From Cytospora piceicola (taxonomy: Eukaryota > Ascomycota > Sordariomycetes > Diaporthales > Cytosporaceae): a stretch of DNA of 64,000 nucleotides. Shown piece by piece: positions 45,692-56,905 of the stretch (within the stretch, counting starts at the first letter, position 1; the number at the start of each line of letters is the position of its first letter). The stretch covers positions 1,054,001-1,118,000 of the forward strand of contig JALQBC010000004.1 in NCBI GenBank assembly GCA_023375675.1. The letters are read 5' to 3'. A program made the translations under genes and the position numbers. A model generated the notes under the pieces. That model made no database searches. It was given only the letters and a program-made list of their open reading frames with translations, and was not told where the DNA came from.

Positions 45692-47905
45692 TTAGTCGCC
45701 TCTCCCAAAGCGTACATCAAAGCCCTTCAGGACACTCATGATGCTCGCTGCCTCGACCTCGATAGGTGTCATCCTCGCATTGCCTCCCCTACCAGGGGGT
45801 CCACCTCTAATCTCGGGCTCCCGTGGCTTGGCCGGTGCAGCTCGCAGCAGCGGCAACCAGGTGTTGATGTCGTCAGCCGCGTCACTGAAGTTCCTGTGGC
45901 TGGCGAGTGTTTTGTAGGCCTCGGCACAGGAGAGCTTCACGGCCGGGGTGTTGTTGCTGATGTTGGAGGTAGCGGGAGCGGACTTGTCCTTGCAGCATCC
46001 ACCTCCGGGGCCACCGCCACCACAGCATCCGCCGGAGGACTCGCCCTTCTTGAAGCTGGCTGCCAGAGACCGACAGAACAGTCCTGACTTCGGGTCGGCG
46101 ATACACTGTGCACATGTACCCGGTCCGCCGGATCCACAACCGCCAGATGGCTTCGACGAGGCAGCAGTCTTGTTGCGGGACGACAGTCCCTTGAGGCTGG
46201 GAAGCTTTACTGCCCCATCAGGTAGGATCTCGTAGCCAATAGCATCGTCCTCGCTCGGCGGCGGGGTGCGCGACTGTTGGATGGAGAACGTGGACGAGTT
46301 GATTGACGGCAATGTGATACCCTCACCTGGGGGAGGCGGCAGAGCAGCATTGTTCGCAGCCTCGGCACAGACGCAGTACGTTCCATCGTCGCAGAATCCG
46401 CAGCGGTCTTCAGGGGCAGGCGAAGCCGCGACATGAGCGTCGATAGGTGCTAGGGTGTATGGGCTAGGCGCGTTGCTGTGCGGTGTCCCCACGGTGTTGA
46501 TAGGCGCGGGACTAGGCAGGGCGGCAGCGGTGACACGATTGTTGGGGCGAGAGAACATGGCCGTGAAGTCCGTCTCGTACGTGGCCAGTGTCAGCGAGGC
46601 TCGCTGGCGCTTCTCGTCTGGTGCCGTAGAGCTGGGCGAGACAGACCGGATGGTCCTCTTGGCAGTTCGACTCGCAGTCAGCTGCGGACCACTAGACATC
46701 GAGTTTGTCCTGCTTTCTGCGTGATCGTCATTGTGGTGGGTGCCATTCAGAACCTCCTCAAGACACTGGCAGCGTGAGCCGAGGGTGCAGTTCCCGCAGC
46801 CGACAGGAATGTTGGCCATTGCCTCATCTGCACAAGCACAGTCCTCATTGGGGTCACAGGTGCCACAGCTAGTAGGCGCTTGCTCGATGTCCTCAGGTGG
46901 GCTGATAATCTGTGAGATGGAGAAGGAGTGCGTTGTAGCCGGCCTGTGCGTCGTAGTCGCAGGCCTGGAGCTGGTGACACTCGATGTGCTGGCCCTGTCG
47001 TCAAGTGAAAATTGGGAAGGTACAGAGGGGCGGTGATGCCGCAGAGGCTGAGGGGCGTATGTGTGATGAGACCGAGGCACGGATGCCAGGGATGGGAGGC
47101 TATGCTGACGTGGATGCTGGCTCTGGCTTTGAGCATCATCTAGTTGTCTCCTCAAGACCTCAACCTCCTTGGCCCTCTCCGCTCGCTCCTTGTCGAGCAT
47201 GTTCTCAAGCACCTCACAGCGTGACTGCAAAGCCTGGGCATCCACCTCCATGCGGTGAACCTTGTCTTGCAGGCCCTGCAGGGCCCTATCATGCTCCTCC
47301 TTTTCGGCATCGAGCTGCTCCTCCAGCTCGCCGACACGTGCGGCCCGCCTCTCCCGGAAGGCCCTCTGGGCAGCCCTGTTCTGAGCCTTACGCTTGGTAG
47401 GCGGCGTGTCTGTGGCGGGCTTCCTCCCTGGCTTGGGGCGAGGTGGTATGACCCATTCCTTGCTCGTCATTGATACTGGCCCCTTTGCTGCGGGTGGCCC
47501 CGGCATCGGTGAGATTACCGATGCCATAGACATCTTGTTGATGGGTGCACTCGCAGCAGGAGGTGACGAAGCAGGTGACACAGCAGCAGGACTCAGGTCC
47601 GGGAGAGAATTCCTTGCTGGGCCTGGCTGGATGGCGAGCCTTGCTGTTGTGTGTGCGGCGGGAGCACGAGATGAGGACTGTGCTTGAGAATATTGATAAA
47701 ACTGCTGCGTGGGTTGATGTGGGTGAAAAACGGAAGATGAAGTTGGGGTTGAGGCATTGGCTGGTGGGCTTGGCGTCGAGGTGGGGGTGGAACAGGCGCT
47801 AGAAACCGGATTCGTCGGCGAAGTTACAGTGCCTGATGCACTGCCAAGATCTATACTCAGGGGCGCAAGACGAACTGGTGGCCTCGACGGCATGACTGCT
47901 GCCAT
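45692..47905 (-). CDS. hapX: HapX-type bZIP iron-homeostasis regulator
   Basis: This is a nuclear regulator that joins the CCAAT-binding complex. In other ascomycetes it represses iron-using genes under iron starvation and promotes vacuolar iron storage under excess. It is a single exon of 737 residues. The CBC-contact block SKEWVIPPRPKPGRKP is at residues 148-163. The bZIP basic region RKAQNRAAQRAFRERR (172-187) runs into a coiled coil to about residue 257. Four cysteine-rich regions are present: C347-C359 (CGTCDPNEDCAC), C370-C381, C502-C513 and C590-C611. A Gly/Cys stretch GGCCGGGGPGGGCC follows at about 625. These clusters sense iron in the family. An ATCTGATAA site lies about 380 bp upstream, suggesting repression by an SreA-type GATA factor. 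Confidence 0.96.
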   Translation of the reverse strand: MAAVMPSRPPVRLAPLSIDLGSASGTVTSPTNPVSSACSTPTSTPSPPANASTPTSSSVFHPHQPTQQFYQYSQAQSSSRAPAAHTTARLAIQPGPARNSLPDLSPAAVSPASSPPAASAPINKMSMASVISPMPGPPAAKGPVSMTSKEWVIPPRPKPGRKPATDTPPTKRKAQNRAAQRAFRERRAARVGELEEQLDAEKEEHDRALQGLQDKVHRMEVDAQALQSRCEVLENMLDKERAERAKEVEVLRRQLDDAQSQSQHPRQHSLPSLASVPRSHHTYAPQPLRHHRPSVPSQFSLDDRASTSSVTSSRPATTTHRPATTHSFSISQIISPPEDIEQAPTSCGTCDPNEDCACADEAMANIPVGCGNCTLGSRCQCLEEVLNGTHHNDDHAESRTNSMSSGPQLTASRTAKRTIRSVSPSSTAPDEKRQRASLTLATYETDFTAMFSRPNNRVTAAALPSPAPINTVGTPHSNAPSPYTLAPIDAHVAASPAPEDRCGFCDDGTYCVCAEAANNAALPPPPGEGITLPSINSSTFSIQQSRTPPPSEDDAIGYEILPDGAVKLPSLKGLSSRNKTAASSKPSGGCGSGGPGTCAQCIADPKSGLFCRSLAASFKKGESSGGCCGGGGPGGGCCKDKSAPATSNISNNTPAVKLSCAEAYKTLASHRNFSDAADDINTWLPLLRAAPAKPREPEIRGGPPGRGGNARMTPIEVEAASIMSVLKGFDVRFGRGD

Positions 47906-49849
47906 TGCTTTTTATCTTCTTCTTCTTCTTCTTCTTTCTGCCTCGTTCCTCTTCTTCCTCTTGTTGTCAGTCGGATCCGTATATTGTTGTTACAATTGTT
48001 ATATCGGTGTTGTGTGCTGACAGTGCTCGGGCAGGCGGAGATCAAGTGGATGTTTCAACGTGGCCAAAGATAACTGCGCAGTGGATCGTACCGGTGTATT
48101 TCCGGCGATGACGATACAGCCGGTCGAAAAGGCTCTGAAACTGATTTAATGACAGAATATACCTGGGTATGTCATGTGGTCTTTTCTATGTCAACCCATT
48201 CAAGGCTCGTTCTGCTGGGATGGAGATGACAAGCGGCCAAGCCAGATAGATGCAAGTGCAGCTGGGGTTCAGATGGGTGGAAGATCTGATAAGATTAAGG
48301 GTTGACGGTTCTTGCAACGTTGATGACGAAGTAAGCACGGAATCTGGAGGAATGAAAGGGGGCAAGTGTCAAAGATGTATTCCCATAAAGCCGAGAGGCG
48401 TGTGCATCGGCGAAAATCTCTTCGTGACGATGGACGATCTTTGGCTCCTGAATCGGTGGAAAGGCTTCATCAACCCTCTCACATCTCATATGACAGTCAT
48501 GGGGCAGAAAGTAGCAAAGAGGGCCAAGGCCACGCAAGAGCAAGAGCAAGGGACTGCCAGTCAGAAAAAGGACGTGGGACGAGAGGACACGGTGAGAAGC
48601 CGTGAACCGACCCCTGATCCACCAACTGATGCGATTGATAAGATTATCTTGCTCCTGTACCATACCAATCGTGGAATAGCGCGGCTTCCGGACTCGCCAA
48701 GTAATTGAAGATCACCGGCTGATTTTGAATCTTAACCAAACATCGACATCACATTGGATAAAACGCCGACAAAATGCATGGTTTGATGACCATCAGTGAC
48801 CCAACTTGTAGGTAAGCGCAATTACTCAACTCCTCAAAGTCCCTCACGGACGTCGTTATTCTTCTATGGGATCAGCTTTGCTGCCTTGTGGACTCGATCA
48901 AGGCGTCATGGCGTCCCATCCCACATGGCAGCAAGCAATTCTGGGAGTGAAGGGTGGCGCCGACCTTGTTTACCAACGGCCAGAAACAGTTGAAAGGGGA
49001 GACAGTGGCTGAGACGACAGGAAACGGGACATCCAATGCCACTTGGTATACCCAGGTAGCCAACAATGGCGACATCTCGAGAACACCGTGACGAACTGTG
49101 CACTAGACACTGGTTTGTTCACACGTAAACGGAGACTGGCATTAGGCCTTTCCCTTCAAAATCTAGGTACCTACTGTGTCCTAGTAGTGTTACCTACCTA
49201 TGTACCTAGGCTGGCCATTCCTATGAGATGGATGGCCGACAACGGAGCGGTTTTCCTGGAGCCGAGACGCACCACAAAACACGACACACTTTTGAGTAAC
49301 GAACACCCAAACACAACTGACACATATCCCGGCAGTGCGGATATGTGTATTTGACAATGATCCCCAGACCGCCAGAGACTTGCCTCTTTTGGGGCAGTGG
49401 CTTAGAGATCAGTCATCGACAGCCGTTGAGTGACAGTTCAGCCCTTCGCAACCTTAAAGCTCACATTCGGTGGTCCGAGGTGACCTCGGCTATTCGCTCG
49501 GTTCCAGCGGTACCTAGGTACTTAGATACCTTGGTTCTTCCGGGAAAGTATACAGGGGATGCAAGTGCCATGCACGTCACCAAAACTCAAGGTGTCACAT
49601 CTTATGCCCTAACCCTTGGGTCTCGGGTTTGACCCTTCCCCTGATTTCAGCCTTATGAGGGGGCAGGGGGGGGGTGCCTAATGGGTAGAAGCTCGAGCGA
49701 CTCCAACCTCGGAACTCTAGAACACCCATGATGTGGACTTGCAATTCCAACTTATCAACAGCCACATATTCATAGTTCAGCCAACCCCGTCTTCAACTAT
49801 AAAACTTCCTAACGCACCACTACCATTCACTTCAAACCCACGCACAACC
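47906..49849. promoter_or_regulatory. divergent upstream region, hapX / COG2
   Basis: This 1.9 kb region lies between two divergent genes. On the hapX side it holds a C/T-rich leader, several GATAA cores (48066, 48284-48292, 48637-48650) and a CCAAT at 48665-48669. A frame at 48250-48708 has no protein character and is not called. On the COG2 side there are TACCTAGG motifs (49163, 49202, 49510) and a G run near 49666. Confidence 0.6.
48284..48292 (+). promoter_or_regulatory. ATCTGATAA, SreA-type GATA-factor site
   Basis: This is an exact match to the ATCWGATAA consensus of fungal iron GATA repressors (SreA/Urbs1 type). It lies about 380 bp upstream of the hapX start codon. Binding is inferred from known hapX regulation in other fungi. 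Confidence 0.6.
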
Positions 49850-50740
49850 ATGGCGACAGGCCTTGGAATTAGCGATCCCAAGCCTCGCGAGAGCTCCAGA
49901 TTCCAACTACCCAGCAGTTCCCCGAGTTCCACCACCTCCAATGATCCGTTCGACGAGGACGCCTTCGACCCAGATGCGCCCCTGCCCTTCCCGACAGCCT
50001 TGTCGCGCAATGACTTCCTAGCCCCCGACTTCAACGCAGCCGCGTACCTGTCCTCCTTGTTCCCCGGCGATTCGGACAGCAGCAGCCTCGTGTCGCATCG
50101 GCATCAGACCCTCGAAGACCTGCGCGCAGAGCTGCGGGAGCGGTCCAGCGCGATAAGTGCCGAGTTGCTGGAGCTTGTGAATGCAAACTACACGTCATTC
50201 CTAGGGCTGGGGGATGAGCTAAAGGGCGGGGGGGAGAGGGTAGAGGATGTCAGGGTCGCGCTGTTGGGATTCCGCAGACAAGTGGAGGAGGTCCAGAGTC
50301 GTGTGAGGGGCCGGAGGGAGGATGTCCAGCGTACAGGTACCGAACTGCGGGCAGTAAGGGGCGAGGTCGAACAGGGCCGTAAGATGTTGGAGCTCGACGA
50401 ACGGTGTGAGGTGCTACTCGGCCAGTTGGAGGTCGGCCGCGCAGGGGACGAGGATGACAGCGACGATGAAGATGACGACGAGGATGAAAGACTGGCGGGC
50501 CTCGCGAATGAATATAACGCGATCGAGCGGCTGGCAGATGCGATCGGGCGCGATCTGCCGTATGTCAGAAAGATGGAGGAGAGGATCACGAGGTGTAGGA
50601 ATACGTTGCTCGTGGACCTGGGCACGGCAACAAAGGAGGCGCGAAAGGCCGGCGAGAAGGATAGAGTAATCGAGCTGCTGAGCATATATCGACAGTTAGG
50701 CGCATCCGCGGAGGGCGTCAAGATGTTGAAGGAGAAATAG
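49850..50740 (+). CDS. COG2: conserved oligomeric Golgi complex subunit 2
   Basis: This is a subunit of the COG tether, which guides retrograde vesicles within the Golgi. It is a single exon of 296 residues from ATG 49850; the frame is open further upstream but without likely coding sequence. The N-terminal part shows the Cog2 signature DPFDEDAFDPDAPLPFP, LSRNDFLAPDFNAAAYLS, and RHQTLEDLRAELRERSSAIS. This runs into a heptad-rich region (LELVNANYTSFLGLGDEL) typical of vesicle tethers. An acidic insert (DEDDSDDEDDDEDE) and a helical end follow. Fungal members are of this length and lack the longer animal C-terminal half. An internal ATG for translation is well placed after a short leader. Confidence 0.9.
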   Translation: MATGLGISDPKPRESSRFQLPSSSPSSTTSNDPFDEDAFDPDAPLPFPTALSRNDFLAPDFNAAAYLSSLFPGDSDSSSLVSHRHQTLEDLRAELRERSSAISAELLELVNANYTSFLGLGDELKGGGERVEDVRVALLGFRRQVEEVQSRVRGRREDVQRTGTELRAVRGEVEQGRKMLELDERCEVLLGQLEVGRAGDEDDSDDEDDDEDERLAGLANEYNAIERLADAIGRDLPYVRKMEERITRCRNTLLVDLGTATKEARKAGEKDRVIELLSIYRQLGASAEGVKMLKEK

Positions 50741-51005
50741 GAGGTGGACTCTCCATCCGGCATAGGAAAAGCCAAACTTCTGAGACTCTGCTGCCACGAT
50801 GTCATGAATGCTCATACAGAAGGGCACTTGAATGAAATTACGTGATACCCACCCGTCATACGCTCATTCTCAATGGAAGACTGGAATACTTGGTACGTGT
50901 TTCTTGTACAAATAGGCCTTTCCATATAACGGGGCGACGGCCCTATTTAAGCCTCGCAATCTTGACCTATACACCAATATCCCTCTTATGTTCACATCTG
51001 CCTCT

Positions 51006-51992
51006 TCACATGGGGCCCGCCAACATAGCGGGAGTCACTCCCGCCTCCGTGGGGTTGAACCCACCGTTCAAGCTGAAACCCGGGCCATGCGTCGTGCTCA
51101 ACACAACCTCGTGCACCTCCTTGTTAACCTGATCTTCCAGCTTTCCGCAGTCATCCTTGATCTGTCCCACAAAGGCCTTGACATTCGCAGCCAACATCTC
51201 GGGCGAGAATCCCAACTGCCCAATCGCCAGCCTTATCACACCCTCCTTCTCGCGGTAGTTGTCGGCACCAGCCATCTCCTTCAGAAGACCCAGCACGTTA
51301 TTCGAGATCGTCTTCGTCCTCACGCTGGGCATGAGCCCCTTGGGGCCGAGCAAACGTCCGAGGTTGGCCTTGGCGAGCGCATCGGCTGAACCTTGGTCGC
51401 AGATCATGGCCGTGAAGTCCATGCTACCGTCACGGATGATCTGGAACAGCGACTCCTCGCCCGCGGCGACGGCGCCGGCGTTGCGCGCCTGGATGGCAAG
51501 GGCGGAGCCCTCGCGGCAGATGACACCGATGCGGCGGTCGGTCTTGACCGGGTGGGGGAGGCGAATACGGCTCTTGATGACGGGGCCGGATTTGAGGGTC
51601 TTCAGTTTGACGGCGAGGTCGTATTTGACCGAGAGGGGGTTCTGGCCTACTTCGAAGGCGCGGGCGTATCTGTGAAGGTCGCGTGTCAGCCAGTTCCTTG
51701 ACTTCTGCAATAGAGTACCTTAGGGACAGATAAAGAGGGTAACATACCTCACGGCATCACACAGGGCGAACTGTTGCATAGTATCTAACCTGTCCACTCT
51801 GAAGCTCTTGAACTGCCTCCTCTTCTTCTCCTTCTTCTTTGGGCCGGAGGGTCGTCCGGATGCATTACGGGTTTGTTGCGCCACTATTGATGGTGCCAGG
51901 AACTTGGGTATTGTGCTTTGTATTGTTGGTCTCGCAGTCGTCGCGAGACTGAGCTTGGCCATAGAGGCGAGGCACTGGTTTATGGAGGCCAT
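51006..51992 (-). CDS. MRPL1: mitochondrial large ribosomal subunit protein uL1m
   Basis: This is ribosomal protein L1 of the mitochondrial large subunit, which forms the L1 stalk at the exit site. Exon 1 is 51992-51748 and exon 2 is 51669-51006, giving 302 residues. The 78-nt intron (GTATGT, CAG) restores AVRYARAFEVG. The first 45 residues are an amphipathic, Arg/Ser/Thr-containing mitochondrial presequence, followed by a Lys-rich patch (GPKKKEKKRRQ). The L1 core is clear: SVKYDLAVKLKT, ADALAKANLGRLLGPKGLMPS, and VKAFVGQIK. It is divergent from the glutamyl-tRNA synthetase gene across 379 bp, pairing two translation genes. Confidence 0.94.
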
Positions 51993-52371
51993 GGTGGGTG
52001 GGGTTGAATGAGCTGGATGTCCAGCGCGTGTGTATGTGAAGTCGGACGGATTGACGACGTGCCTGACTGTTGGCCGAAGCTCTTCAAAATTCGTCGGCAG
52101 CTCAACGACGCCAATTTGACAGGGGACAGGGGATGGTCGTCTTTATCGATAAGCTGGGTTAAGCTGCCGGTGATGTCAGGGTTGGGGTTTGGGTCTCAGT
52201 CAATTGCATTCTCTCGACCCCTCGAAATTTCACCCCACCAAGATCTCCTCTGAGCTCTCTAGGCCTGATTGACTCACGAGACAAACGTCAACCCACTTAC
52301 ATACTTCCCTCGAGTGTTTCTCTCTAGTCTGGCCAACCCTTCCAGATACAACAACACAACTATACACCAAG
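51993..52371. promoter_or_regulatory. divergent promoter, MRPL1 / glutamyl-tRNA synthetase
   Basis: A 379-bp spacer lies between two divergent housekeeping starts, so the two genes probably share control elements. C/T-rich leader sequence precedes the synthetase ATG. Confidence 0.6.
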
Positions 52372-54359
52372 ATGAAGTCAGACGAGCTCAAGGCTCTGAC
52401 TCCGGTCCTGTCCAAGGACTTCAAGTCCGTTGAGCCCCACCTGCTCGCCCTCGACAAGCACCTTGTTCTACGAACATACATCGATGGCTACCAGCTCGGC
52501 GAGAACGACAAGGCCATATGGGTCGCTCTCAAGAGTAACCGTGCCGCTACCCCTTACATTCTGAAGGGAGCTGTCATCAACCTCCTTCGATGGTTCGTCT
52601 ACGTCGAGGCCACACACCCCGAGATCCAAGAGTCCATCAAGGCTGCCGAGGCCGAGAAGAAGAAGAAGGTCGCTGCGGCCAGTAAGGCTGGAGGAAACTT
52701 CAACCTTGCCCTTCAAGGAACTGAGGGCGGTGTTGTCACCAGATTTTTGCCCGAGCCTTCGTGAGTGCCACCCTACACCACTACAAATTTCCTAGTGAAC
52801 GATAGAGCAATATTCTAATAAACAAATACAGAGGCTACCTGCACATTGGTCACGCCAAGGCTGCCCTTCTTAGCGACTACTTCGGCCATGTTGCATACAA
52901 GGGAGAACTGCGCCTGCGTCTCGACGACACTAACCCATCCAAAGAGAAGGGCGAATACCAAGATGCTATTATCGAGGATCTGGCCCTGATGGGCGTCAAG
53001 CCCGACAAGCTCACCTACACCTCCGACTATTTCGACTTCCTGTACGACATGTGCAAGAGACTCATCTCTGAGGGCCACGCCTATGCCGATGATACCGAGC
53101 AGGAGCAGATGCGGGACGAGCGATTCAAGGGCATTGCCTCCAAGCACCGCGACATGTCTGTGGAGGAGACACTGCGCATCTTCGAGGAGATGAAGCAGGG
53201 CTCAACCGAGGGTCTGAGATGGTGCATTCGTGCCAGGCTCTCATACGACAACCCCAACAAGGCCATGAGAGATCCCGTCATCTACCGCTGCAACCCCGAG
53301 GATGCCCACCACCGGACCGGCAAGACATGGAAGATGTACCCCATGTACGATTTCGCCTGCCCTGTCGTTGACAGTCACGAGGGAATTACACACGCTCTGC
53401 GATCGACCGAGTACACCGACCGAAACCCCCAGTACACATGGTTCCAGGACACCCTCAAGCTCCGCCAAGTTCACATGTGGGACTTTGCTCGCATGAACTT
53501 TGTCAAGACCTTCCTGTCCAAGCGGAAGCTGGCCAAGCTTGTTGACACCGGCCGAGTCTGGGGCTGGGATGACCCGCGTATGCCCACCATCCGCGGTGTG
53601 CGCCGCCGAGGTATGACCGTTGAGGCTCTTCGCGACTTCATCATCAAGCAGGGACCTAGCCGAAATGTCACCACCATGGACTGGACCGTTTTCTGGGCCA
53701 ACAACAAGAAGGTGATCGATCCCATCGCACCCCGTTTTACTGCCATCCTGAAGAAGGATGCTGTCAAGGTGACTGTTACGGGCGCCGACGCTCCCGCCGA
53801 GCCCTTCACGCAGGACAAGCCCAAGCACCCCAAGAACGCAGAGATCGGTATCAAGAAGGTTGCCTTCTCCAACGAGCTGATCTTGGACCAGTCGGACCTG
53901 GCCCTCATGAAGACCGACGAGGAGATCACGCTCATGACGTGGGGCAATGCCTTTGTCCGATCAACCGACGGTGCATCTCCTATCCAGACGGCCACCTTCG
54001 AGCTGAACCTTGCTGGTGACGTCAAGAAGACGGAGAAGAAGGTGACATGGCTCTCCACCAAGGATCAGAAACTTGTTGCCGCCGAGCTGTGGGATTTCGA
54101 CAACCTCATCACCAAGGACAAGCTTGAGGAGGACGACAACCTGGAGGACTTCTTGAACCCCAACACGTCGACCATGGACGAGGCGTGGTGTGACGAGAAC
54201 GTTGCGAGCTTGAAGAAGGATGATATCATCCAGCTGGAGCGTAGGGGTTACTACCGCGTGGACAAGGGTCTTGCGGATTATAAGGAGGGCGAGGAGAAGA
54301 AGGTCGTGTTGTTCTGTATCCCTACCGGCAAGACTGGTGAGGCGAGACAGGCGAAGTAG
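52372..54359 (+). CDS. GUS1: cytosolic glutamyl-tRNA synthetase
   Basis: This enzyme charges tRNA-Glu in the cytosol (class I synthetase). Exon 1 is 52372-52760 and exon 2 is 52832-54359, giving 638 residues. The 71-nt intron (GTGAGT, CAG) lies exactly within the PEPSGYLH signature. Residues 1-95 form a helical GST-C-like domain, which in yeast docks to Arc1. A Lys-rich linker follows (EAEKKKKV). The HIGH motif is HIGH at 134-137. The second signature is LSKRKL at about 358-363 (KMSKS equivalent). WGWDDPRMPTIRGVRRRG and the C-terminal beta-barrel anticodon-binding domain complete the eukaryotic GluRS/GlnRS-type body. Codon use is strongly biased, as for a highly expressed gene. Confidence 0.96.
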
Positions 54360-54903
54360 AAGCGTGTTTGATGATGGATTAAGGGTTTGAAGAACTAAAA
54401 TGTGACTTCATAGCATCGAAGTCAGAAGAGCGGATGGGAATAAACCATGATTGTGTAACCAAACTTTGGACACAAAAGCCCATCCCAGTTCCAAGCGCCC
54501 GATCTGACCACACACTTTGATTTAACGGCTATAACAGGTCCCAGCTACACTTACGAGATACCAATGGCTTATTCGTGCCTATCTGGATGTCAGTTTTTGA
54601 CTACTAGGATTACGGGAATGTCTGAGGACCCATCATGCTACAGTGACACTCTCGGATCGACCTGCTAACACATGACCAAGGCTTACAAAGAGAGGGGCTA
54701 ATCTACAGTTAATATATATGCATATGCTGTCACGCCTCAAGATCGGGATCCGAGGATCTTATCCCCAAGCAGACCCGGTCTACTGCAGGTCTCAGCCTCA
54801 ATTTCACATCTTGTGCTGGACAGGCCCCATCTTATACGGGAACGAGAACTGTGAGAGCACGGTTTCTTGCATCGATCGTGCTGCTTGATCTTGCTACAGC
54901 CCT
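54360..54903. other. convergent intergenic spacer
   Basis: This spacer of about 540 bp lies between the convergent synthetase and 2OG oxygenase genes. Nothing was recognised beyond presumed 3' untranslated sequence. Confidence 0.55.
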
Positions 54904-56279
54904 CTATTTGCTTCCGTCGGCCTTGCCCGCCTCGGTATCGTGCATCGCCTTGACTCTCCTCCTCACCCACTCCAGACAACCGACCTCCTCATACTTTCGG
55001 ACGCCGTCCGCGCCCACGCAGCTGTCCAGGACGCCGCAGCTCTCGTTGGTGTTGAAGCCGAAAAAGAATGGCTGTCCAATAATTTCAGTCATCAACTCTT
55101 GAAAGACTAAGCATAGATAACTCTTGGCGCACTGAAAGGACGTACCATGCTGATCCTCTCCCTGCCACTGTGATTGACCGCCCTGTGGACGGTAGAGATG
55201 TACTTGTCGTTCGTGATCCTCTGCAGGTAATCCGCAATGTTGACCACAAACGTCCCCTCAACGGGCTTCGCGTTGATCCACTGCCCCTGCCGGTTCAACA
55301 CCTGGAGGCCGCCGTTGGAGTCCTGCCACAGCATCGTGAAGAGCTGGAAATCGGTGTGCGAGCCGATCGAGACCTCTTCCTCTCCGGACCGGCCCGGGAC
55401 GGCCGGCCGGGCAGGGATAGGCGGGTAGTAGTTGAGGGCAAGAGCGGCGTCAGGGTGGGAGAACTTGGCGTCAAAGAAGGTCTCGGGGAGGTCAAGGGAC
55501 AGGGCGAAGATCTGGACGAGCTTCCGCGCGAGTGACAGGCAGAATCGCCAGTATGCCACCACCGAGGGCTTGAAGTGCGGGACAGTCTTTGTCTCGCACC
55601 ACGGGAACCTGTCTTCCTCGCTGCCCTCGGGGCCGTCGGGCTCGACCCTCATGAACTTGCGGATGTCTTCTGGGATACTCGACATGTTCCCCACGGCTGG
55701 ATCGCAGCGCGGATCGTACGTCCAGCTTTGGCATTGAGTGTCAATTATTACCTGAAGGAAGGTAGAACAGGAGTTTGTTTCATAATCTAAAAATCAAAAC
55801 GAGAATGCAAGAACAGAAAGACTGAACCTCGATATCACTTACCTGAACGTCTCGCGGTTGTCGATGCCCTCAGCCGGATTAATGCGCTGGGTCTTGGGTG
55901 GCTTGTACCCATTGAAGTATGTTGACTTCTCCGCGTTCGCCTTTTGCTTCGTGCCAATGTCCTGACGGAAGAAGTCCAGACATGCCTGGTGGGCTGAGTT
56001 AGTGATGGTGGAGGGAATTCCGTGGCCTTTGATGTAGAAGAAGCCGTTGTTTGTCGCCGCGTCGTGGATCTGCCGTGCTACGGCAAGGCGGCACTCGAAA
56101 GATGAGCTAAATATACCCGAGACGTCGATGATCGGGATCTCGTCGGGGGTGGCGTCTCGAAGGGGTGTCCGGAGCACGGTCCGGTAGACGGAGCCGTTGC
56201 CGGAGGAAAGCTGGAGCTGGAAGGTCTCGACCTCGCCGTTGGAGGCTGAGGCCGAGGCTGTTGGTGTTTGTGTCGCCAT
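54904..56279 (-). CDS. 2-oxoglutarate/Fe(II) oxygenase, isopenicillin-N-synthase-like (A)
   Basis: This is a non-haem iron dioxygenase of the DIOX_N / 2OG-FeII_Oxy type. Exons are 56279-55843, 55725-55146 and 55071-54904, giving 394 residues. The introns are 55726-55842 (GTAAGT, AAG end) and 55072-55145 (GTACGT, CAG), and both restore family sequence (ETFSWTYDPR and ERISMPFFFGFN). The N-terminal DIOX_N part reads IPIIDVSGIF and GFFYIKGHGIP. The iron ligands are H269 and D271 (SHTDF) and H326 (TVHRAVN). The 2-oxoglutarate clamp is R336-x-S338. Members tailor secondary metabolites or oxidise small nutrients. It is followed on the same strand (upstream) by a transporter and, beyond, by a related oxygenase (B). 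The substrate is unknown. Confidence 0.92.
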
Positions 56280-56905
56280 CGGTATGGTCTAGGGAGCAGT
56301 GAGGTTACTTTGTGGTTTATTGAAAGTCAACAAAAGTCGATGGTAAAGTTTGGTGTCTTGACTGAGTTTTGAGACCTCGGGAATTGTCTCTCCCGGCTAG
56401 ATAGCATATGGTTTATGTGAAGGAGTGACGGTGCAAGATATCGGACAGGGAAGGCGCTAATTATGACCAAGGCTGGTTGGAATGTCTAAAAGGTTCGATA
56501 AGTGAATGTTTACTATAACGCAGTCATCGCAAAGTGTCAGTCACCTGGGCATAACTTTTTAAACTTGACATAGTTAATTGAGACCCCGGAGACGGCCGCC
56601 TCCGCGTATCCAGATACAGAAGGTCTGGGGATCTATACATAGTAATTAAACAGTTGGTACTCTGCGCTGCATTGTACAAACAGCTTCCCTGGCATTTTGC
56701 TGTCTCGGTAAATACTAGGTATTAGGCGAGTTACATATACTAATCCCATCCAGAGATACATGTTAAGTGAAGTCCATTAGTGTAGGTGTATGTATCAACA
56801 TACTGCTGTCAATTTTCACGAAGCGTCATATTCTCTTTGTACGTATTACGACTGAGGTATGTGTTGAATGTATATGGACATTCAACCTCACCCAGATCCT
56901 TTACT
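56280..56905. other. intergenic spacer between 2OG oxygenase A and MFS gene
   Basis: This 626-bp A/T-rich spacer, upstream of oxygenase A and downstream of the transporter, should hold the promoter of A. No site was recognised. Confidence 0.55.

Noticed and set aside
45000..45695. 231-codon frame left of hapX
   Set aside because: It is Arg/Ser-rich without motifs, its end overlaps the hapX 3' end, and an equally long antisense frame exists; no support for a gene.
48250..48708. 152-codon open frame upstream of hapX
   Set aside because: It has no family character and no codon bias, and it overlaps the hapX upstream region with its GATA sites; judged a chance frame.
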